From Lachnospiraceae bacterium (lineage in GTDB: Bacteria; Bacillota; Clostridia; Lachnospirales; Lachnospiraceae): a stretch of 64,000 nt of DNA. The translations under genes and the position numbers were made by a program. Below are positions 59,699 to 64,000 of this stretch, in pieces (positions within the stretch are counted from its first letter, which is position 1; each line of letters starts with the position of its first letter). The notes beneath the pieces are model-generated. The model ran no database searches and was not told where the DNA came from. It saw only the letters and a list, made by a program, of their open reading frames with translations. The stretch covers positions 1 to 64,000 of the forward strand of contig JAFSTX010000046.1 of NCBI GenBank assembly GCA_017445585.1, given 5' to 3'.

Positions 59699-61528
59699 AT
59701 GAGCAGAAATGATTACGGAAAAAAGGATCAGAGTGAGCTTCAGCGCAGGCGCATAGGCAGCACTGTGGATGATATCCTGCGCAATGACGAGGATTTCGAG
59801 ACCGCAGAGCAGGGACCTGAGATCATAGATTTGGCGGGCACCCGCAGCAGAGACAGGCAGTCTGCCGTTCGTCGGCATGCGGACGGATATAGGCGTAAGA
59901 GTGACATCGGAACCGATTATGAGACAGAAAATGACATCGGGATCAGGATCGGCTTTGATGACAGCTCTGGTGCAGGGGAGAATGAAGAGATAGATTATAC
60001 CGGGCTCTGTGAAAACGGCACGGAGAATGAAGAGCTGGATTATACCGGGCTGTACGGCGGTCAGGACGACGAAGAGATAGAGGAGGAAAGGCGCAGGATA
60101 CATGAGGATCTGCGCAGCGGACGCCTGATCCACAGGGATATCAGAATGGTTACGGTGATGTTCGTGCTGCTCTTTGCGGGGATCATTGCATATCTCATAT
60201 ACATGTACAACGTCCGTTCGGACGAATATCTGGCCAGCCCTTATAATACTACGAGACAGTCCATATACAGGGACCGTTTCATACGCGGAGATATCGTGAG
60301 CTCCGACGGTGAGCTGCTGGCCACGACGCGCGTAGCTGCCGACGGCACCGAGGAGCGCGACTATATCTATGGCAGCAGATACGCGCATATCGTCGGATAC
60401 AGTACTAAGGGCACTACAGGCATAGAAAAAGCGGCAAATTCCTATCTGCTCGGATCGCATATCAGTCCGATAACGAGGGCACTCAATGAGCTTCGCGGAG
60501 AGAAGACCCGGGGTGATACGGTGATCACCACCGTGGACTCACGTCTTCAGGAGGCTGCCTGGGAGGCGCTCGGAGAGCGTCAGGGTGCGGTAACGGTCAT
60601 GGATGTCAGGACAGGAGCGATCCTGGCCATGGTCAGCAAACCGGATTTTGATCCTAATGAGATCCGCGAGATCTGGGACGAGCTGACCGGAGATCCAGGC
60701 AGATCCGATCTCGTAAACCGTGCCACGCAGGGCCTCTATCCTCCGGGATCTACATTTAAAGTACTGACACTGCTGGAGTATATGCGGGAGAATCCGGATA
60801 CATATGGCTCTTTTTCCTTTGACTGTGACGGCAGCTACGAGGCGGGAGAGTATGTGATAAACTGCTCAAAGGGGATCGCGCACGGCGGGATCGGCCTCAG
60901 AGAGGCTTTTGCGCGCTCATGTAACGGAGCTTTCGCAAGTCTCGGCAGTCAGCTGGATATAAACAGGCTCAATGCGCTTTGCGGTGATTTCGGATATAAC
61001 AGTAAGCTTCCGATCGCGCTGGAGAACAATGCGTCTTCCTTCACTCTGGAGAACGGAGCGGGGGTATTTGATGTACTTCAGACATCCATCGGCCAGGGCA
61101 GGACGCTGACCACACCTCTGCAGAATCTAATGGTGGCAGCTGCCGTGGCAAACGGCGGCGTCGTGATGACCCCTCAGATCATCTCCGGAATCAGGACGAG
61201 CGAGGGCGGCAGTGTGTGGTGCATGGAGAGCGAAGCGTACCGTACGTTAATGACGCCCGATGAGGCCCGGACGATCGCCTCGTATATGAGAAGCGTAGTT
61301 ACGGACGGTACAGGCACAGCTGCCGACGGAGATGGATACAGTGTGGCAGGTAAGACAGGATCAGCCCAGTGGTCATCCGGCGCGGAGACACATGCATGGT
61401 TCATAGGATTTGCCCCGTATGACGATCCGAAGATCGCCATCAGTGTAATAATTGAAAATTCCGGTTCCGGAGGCTCTGTGGCTGCCCCTGTCGCGAAAGC
61501 AGTCTTTGACAGGTATTTTGCAGGCTGA
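59699..61528 (+). CDS. Class B penicillin-binding protein with acidic N-terminal extension
   Basis: A 609-residue transpeptidase. Residues 1-148 are a charged, probably disordered cytoplasmic extension, including a tandem ENEE-DYTGL duplication (residues 94-121). One membrane helix (about 150-170) follows. The transpeptidase domain has the three active-site motifs: PPGSTFKVLT with Ser351, SCN in FARSCNGAF, and KTG in VAGKTGSAQW. This matches PBP2/PbpA-type enzymes that crosslink peptidoglycan and pair with a SEDS protein, whose gene is immediately upstream. The long extension is unusual. No strong ribosome site is seen before ATG 59699, so translation may depend on upstream ribosomes. Confidence 0.9.
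   Translation: MSRNDYGKKDQSELQRRRIGSTVDDILRNDEDFETAEQGPEIIDLAGTRSRDRQSAVRRHADGYRRKSDIGTDYETENDIGIRIGFDDSSGAGENEEIDYTGLCENGTENEELDYTGLYGGQDDEEIEEERRRIHEDLRSGRLIHRDIRMVTVMFVLLFAGIIAYLIYMYNVRSDEYLASPYNTTRQSIYRDRFIRGDIVSSDGELLATTRVAADGTEERDYIYGSRYAHIVGYSTKGTTGIEKAANSYLLGSHISPITRALNELRGEKTRGDTVITTVDSRLQEAAWEALGERQGAVTVMDVRTGAILAMVSKPDFDPNEIREIWDELTGDPGRSDLVNRATQGLYPPGSTFKVLTLLEYMRENPDTYGSFSFDCDGSYEAGEYVINCSKGIAHGGIGLREAFARSCNGAFASLGSQLDINRLNALCGDFGYNSKLPIALENNASSFTLENGAGVFDVLQTSIGQGRTLTTPLQNLMVAAAVANGGVVMTPQIISGIRTSEGGSVWCMESEAYRTLMTPDEARTIASYMRSVVTDGTGTAADGDGYSVAGKTGSAQWSSGAETHAWFIGFAPYDDPKIAISVIIENSGSGGSVAAPVAKAVFDRYFAG
59978..60067 (+). repeat. 45-bp in-frame tandem duplication in the PBP gene
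   Basis: The 45-base unit starting at 59978 (GAGAATGAAGAG) recurs at 60023 with few changes, encoding ENEEIDYTGL and ENEELDYTGL. It lies in the disordered N-terminal extension. Confidence 0.85.
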
Positions 61529-61555
61529 AGTCACTTTTTCACGCTTTTTTTGGTG

Positions 61556-61610
61556 AACTTTCCAATTTTTCCAGTTCGTTTTTTGCAACTTTCCATTTTT
61601 TCCATATACA
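61556..61610 (+). promoter_or_regulatory. Promoter with two operator-like repeats before the Xre regulator
   Basis: Two copies of AACTTTCCAWTTTTTCCA lie at 61556-61573 and 61587-61604, 31 bp apart, about three helical turns. TTGCAA (61583-61588) and TATACA (61605-61610) form a promoter with a 16-base spacer, and the second copy fills that spacer almost exactly. Repression by the downstream regulator is inferred. Confidence 0.7.
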
Positions 61611-61650
61611 AAAACAGGTATTTTTGATACCCTGAAAAAACGGAGGAAGT

Positions 61651-62463
61651 ATGAACGCTATAGAGTTGGGGGAATTTCTGGCGGATCGCCGTATGGAACT
61701 TAATATCACACAGCAGTTTATGGCTGATAAGCTGAATGTATCCAGCAGTACGATCTCAAAGTGGGAAAACGGGAAATGTATGCCTGATATCTGCAAGATA
61801 GATGAGCTGGCGGATGTTCTGGAAATCAGCCGTGACGAACTGCTTGATTGCAGACTTGATGATGTAAAGCCGGTGGACGAACCGGAAGGACCTGTCCTTG
61901 GTCCAAAAGAAAAGAAATACATCAAGCGTGTGATCCTGTCGGTCATAGGTTTATGCGTGATCGGTTTTTTATGGTTTGTTTATGCAACAGATCTTGTTTT
62001 CTCAAAATATGGGATATATGATATCTTCTCTAAACAAGTATCAGATACATTGTGTCGTATTCCGCCGCTCTGCGTGAAAATCACGGTCATCTGGTTCGTC
62101 GTGCTCCTGGTCAGACAGCTTAAGAAGATCCCTGATATATATAAGAAGACGGAGAGGATATTCATTGCTTTACTTGCTCTGATCATTATCTGGGAGTCGA
62201 CTTTTTGGCTGGTGGAGACTGAAGCTGACAAGGGAATACGCGGGACTATAGAGTCCGTTGACTATGATAATCATATCATGACGATCCATTCGGTCAATCC
62301 CGACGGGAGTACGATAGAAGTAAGTTATCCCCGTTTTTTGGACGGTATATTAAAACCTGATGAGTATGAGTATATAGTTGAGTATGCTGCACACCCTGAC
62401 GAGCAGCCTTTTAAACTGACGGGAATCGGTTTTATTCCCAAACTCGAAGAAAGTGATAATTAA
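61651..62463 (+). CDS. Membrane-anchored Xre-family transcriptional regulator
   Basis: A 270-residue protein. Residues 5-62 are a Cro/CI-type helix-turn-helix, LGEFLADRRMELNITQQFMA then VSSSTISKWENGKCMPD. A short linker is followed by three membrane helices (about 94-112, 138-154 and 170-188). With a cytoplasmic HTH this places the C-terminal about 80 residues outside; that part is beta-rich (GTIESVDYDNHIMTIHSVNP). Such an arrangement suggests a one-component transmembrane regulator that senses an envelope signal. Five copies of an 18-bp motif flank the gene. GGAGG ribosome site. Base composition is more AT-rich than upstream genes, suggesting acquisition. Signal and target genes are inferred only from context. 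Confidence 0.85.
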   Translation: MNAIELGEFLADRRMELNITQQFMADKLNVSSSTISKWENGKCMPDICKIDELADVLEISRDELLDCRLDDVKPVDEPEGPVLGPKEKKYIKRVILSVIGLCVIGFLWFVYATDLVFSKYGIYDIFSKQVSDTLCRIPPLCVKITVIWFVVLLVRQLKKIPDIYKKTERIFIALLALIIIWESTFWLVETEADKGIRGTIESVDYDNHIMTIHSVNPDGSTIEVSYPRFLDGILKPDEYEYIVEYAAHPDEQPFKLTGIGFIPKLEESDN

Positions 62464-62492
62464 AGAAATGCATATAAGGAGGAAATCTGACT

Positions 62493-62645
62493 ATGACTTT
62501 GTGTAAGCAAACAAAAAGAAAGTTTGCTCTTGCATCCGGATCAAACGGAACCATTACACTCAGTTCAATTCCTGAAGTAACTATATCGAACAGCTCAAAT
62601 TATTCGTCCACTAATAAAAAAATTTATTTTTCCTGGACAGCTTAA
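62493..62645 (+). CDS. 50-residue hypothetical peptide
   Basis: A short frame with an excellent AAGGAGG site nine bases before its ATG, 29 bases after the regulator stop. The product starts MTLCKQTKRKFALASGSNG and then is rich in Ser, Thr and Asn, ending KKIYFSWTA. There is no membrane helix or clear signal. No family recognised. It could be a real small protein made with the regulator, or a remnant. The downstream terminator at 62689 closes this unit. Confidence 0.5.
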   Translation: MTLCKQTKRKFALASGSNGTITLSSIPEVTISNSSNYSSTNKKIYFSWTA

Positions 62646-62688
62646 CATCTGAATCATATCTCACACAAAAATAATACTCCTTTTTTCT

Positions 62689-62747
62689 CCGGGAGATTTC
62701 ATCACAGTTGCCTCATCCGGCAAAAGTGCTGAAATCCCCGGTTTTTT
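62689..62747 (+). terminator. Terminator after the regulator operon
   Basis: CCGGGAGATTTCA (62689-62701) pairs with TGAAATCCCCGG (62730-62741), allowing one internal mismatch, followed by six T residues. Confidence 0.75.
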
Positions 62748-62753
62748 GATGTG

Positions 62754-62827
62754 TGGAAAAAATGGAAAGTCGTGTGGAAAAATTGGAAAGTTCAAAAACT
62801 TCCAACTTTCCATTTTTTCCATTTACT
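62754..62827 (+). promoter_or_regulatory. Three operator-like repeats upstream of the Rhs-like gene
   Basis: The motif found before the regulator recurs at 62754-62770 (inverted), 62775-62792 (inverted) and 62804-62821 (direct). The first two are 21 bp apart, two helical turns. The direct copy lies between TTCCAA (62800-62805) and TTTACT (62822-62827), the same layout as in the regulator promoter. A TATAGT at 62856-62861 is an alternative -10. Confidence 0.65.
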
Positions 62828-62905
62828 GATTACGCATTCTGCGGTATGTTTCTGATATAGTGAAAAGGTCAAGTGACCGGACATTCTGTCTACGGAGGTA
62901 CCCTT

Positions 62906-64000
62906 ATGACATACCGTATCATTACCCGCAGATTTCTTGGATTGATTCTTTCCGTATCCCTTCTGCTCGGCACGGCTTTGCCCGCACCGAAAAGCGTAAG
63001 CGCAGCACCGGTGGAGAGTATAAAGACCCTCGAGCATGAGACGGAGCTTCCGGGTGAGGCACCGGTAGATGAGGCAGTCCCCGCCGATGAGGTCCCGGGA
63101 GTTGTACGCAGGGACGCAGGAGGGGAAAGCAGAAGCGCATATGCGGATGACGATACGCTGACAGATCAGGAGGCCGCTCCAAAGGCGGCGATCATAACCG
63201 AAGATACAGGGAGCCGAGACCTCTATAATAAAGATTTCCTGCTGTCGGATATGAGCCATCTGGCGGTGACATATCCGGATGCAGTGCACTATGAGGCGGA
63301 CGGCGGATGGAACGAGATCGACAATACACTCGGTCTCTACGGCAAAGAGGGCGAAGAAGTCTGGAGAAACAGGGCAAACTCCGTGATCATGGAGCTTCCC
63401 GCACTGCTGACTTCTGAAAACGGACCGAGGATATCCTGTGAGGAGGACAGCTTCGGTTTTTCTCTTACGGGGATAAAGACCTCAGAGGAAGAGATAACCC
63501 GTATATCCCCTGTCACGGCCGAGATCAATAATGAGCTGATCACTGAGAAGGAACTGGAAGGACTGGACGAACGCGGACGGCAGATCATCCCGATGCATCT
63601 TTCCTCCGAAGCGGTATACCGGGACATCCTCCCCGGGATGGATCTGATATATACCCTGAGCAGCGTCATGCTCAAGGAAACCATAGCGATATATGAGAAA
63701 AGCGAAGCGGATATCAGCTTTGTCTTTGACCTGAAGGGAGAAGACTTCACATTCAGGCAGGAAGATGACGGCAGTATAACAGTGATTAACGCGGCAGGAG
63801 AAGATGCCTTTGAGATCACCGCTCCCTACGTGCGTGATGAAGGGTATGATTACTGTCATGAGGTAAAGGTCGTTCTGGAGAGTCAGGATACGGGCTCATG
63901 CCGCCTGATCTATACCGTTCCCGCGGAATGGCTCTGCGACAGTGAGCGCGTCTGGCCGGTATACCTCGATCCTACAGTAGTCACAAACAGGATTCGTCAG
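62906..64000 (+). CDS. Exported Rhs/WapA-like protein, N-terminal part (runs off the window)
   Basis: An open frame of 365 codons with no stop before the right edge. The signal peptide, MTYRIITRRFLGLILSVSLL, has likely cleavage after VSA (about residue 33). An acidic linker follows. From about residue 115 the pattern ALTV-YPDAVHYEADGGWNEIDN, SSEAVYRDILPGMDLIYTL and WPVYLDPTVV is typical of the N-terminal part of Rhs-repeat, WapA or DNRLRE-type wall-associated proteins, which often end in variable toxin domains. The C terminus is outside the window, so toxin status is unknown. GGAGG lies seven bases before the ATG. The upstream repeats suggest control by the membrane-anchored regulator. Confidence 0.8.
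   Translation, partial: MTYRIITRRFLGLILSVSLLLGTALPAPKSVSAAPVESIKTLEHETELPGEAPVDEAVPADEVPGVVRRDAGGESRSAYADDDTLTDQEAAPKAAIITEDTGSRDLYNKDFLLSDMSHLAVTYPDAVHYEADGGWNEIDNTLGLYGKEGEEVWRNRANSVIMELPALLTSENGPRISCEEDSFGFSLTGIKTSEEEITRISPVTAEINNELITEKELEGLDERGRQIIPMHLSSEAVYRDILPGMDLIYTLSSVMLKETIAIYEKSEADISFVFDLKGEDFTFRQEDDGSITVINAAGEDAFEITAPYVRDEGYDYCHEVKVVLESQDTGSCRLIYTVPAEWLCDSERVWPVYLDPTVVTNRIRQ

Overview
The window looks like a chromosomal segment of a moderately GC-rich Clostridia bacterium, most likely Lachnospiraceae-like. Nearly every gene has a strong AGGAGG-type ribosome site, and TTG and GTG starts are common. Terminators are classic hairpins with U-tracts, lipoprotein signals are of the Gram-positive kind, and the DUF5716/DUF5717 gene pair is typical of that group. 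No species is claimed. All family assignments come from reading motifs by eye; no database was searched.

Layout. 1-7.8 kb holds an anti-sigma-type ATPase with a galactokinase homologue, then rpmG-secE-nusG-rplK-rplA, an L10 leader with rplJ-rplL, an FAH-family hydrolase, tRNA-Glu(CTC) and an S1-domain protein with a long helical repeat. rpoB does not follow rplL. 8.0-19.3 kb is a poly-gamma-glutamate-type locus: two divergent gamma-glutamyltranspeptidase lipoproteins, a DUF6305-like lipoprotein, a TRAP-type large permease, a 49-residue membrane peptide, two zinc-dependent AstE/AspA-like hydrolases, then PgsB, PgsC and PgsW. 19.4-34.1 kb is dominated by envelope genes: a 2,196-residue beta-helix protein, an L,D-transpeptidase lipoprotein and a 1,105-residue beta-helix protein, with tRNA-Gly(CCC), an RlmL-type methyltransferase and RdgB between them.

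34.1-49 kb holds a 74-bp tandem repeat, an SPFH protein with zinc ribbons, TmcAL, a nucleotidyltransferase and a minus-strand HAD-MFS-GDPD operon. RarA, an uncharacterised DUF5717-DUF5716-TPR trio, IspF and an IspE fused to a GIY-YIG domain follow. 49-54 kb is a glycolytic cluster, gapA-pgk-tpiA-gpmI, with a 139-bp inverted-repeat element between pgk and tpiA. 54-61.5 kb carries ruvA-ruvB-zapA, a U32 protein split over two overlapping genes, a FtsW/RodA protein and a class B penicillin-binding protein.

61.5-64 kb looks accessory. A membrane-tethered Xre-type regulator is flanked by five copies of an 18-bp motif. One copy fills the spacer of the regulator's own putative promoter and another lies upstream of a large exported Rhs/WapA-like protein that runs off the right edge. 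This regulator-operator-exported-protein arrangement, the PgsBCW locus with its hydrolases and transporter, and the IspE::GIY-YIG fusion are the three points most worth following up.
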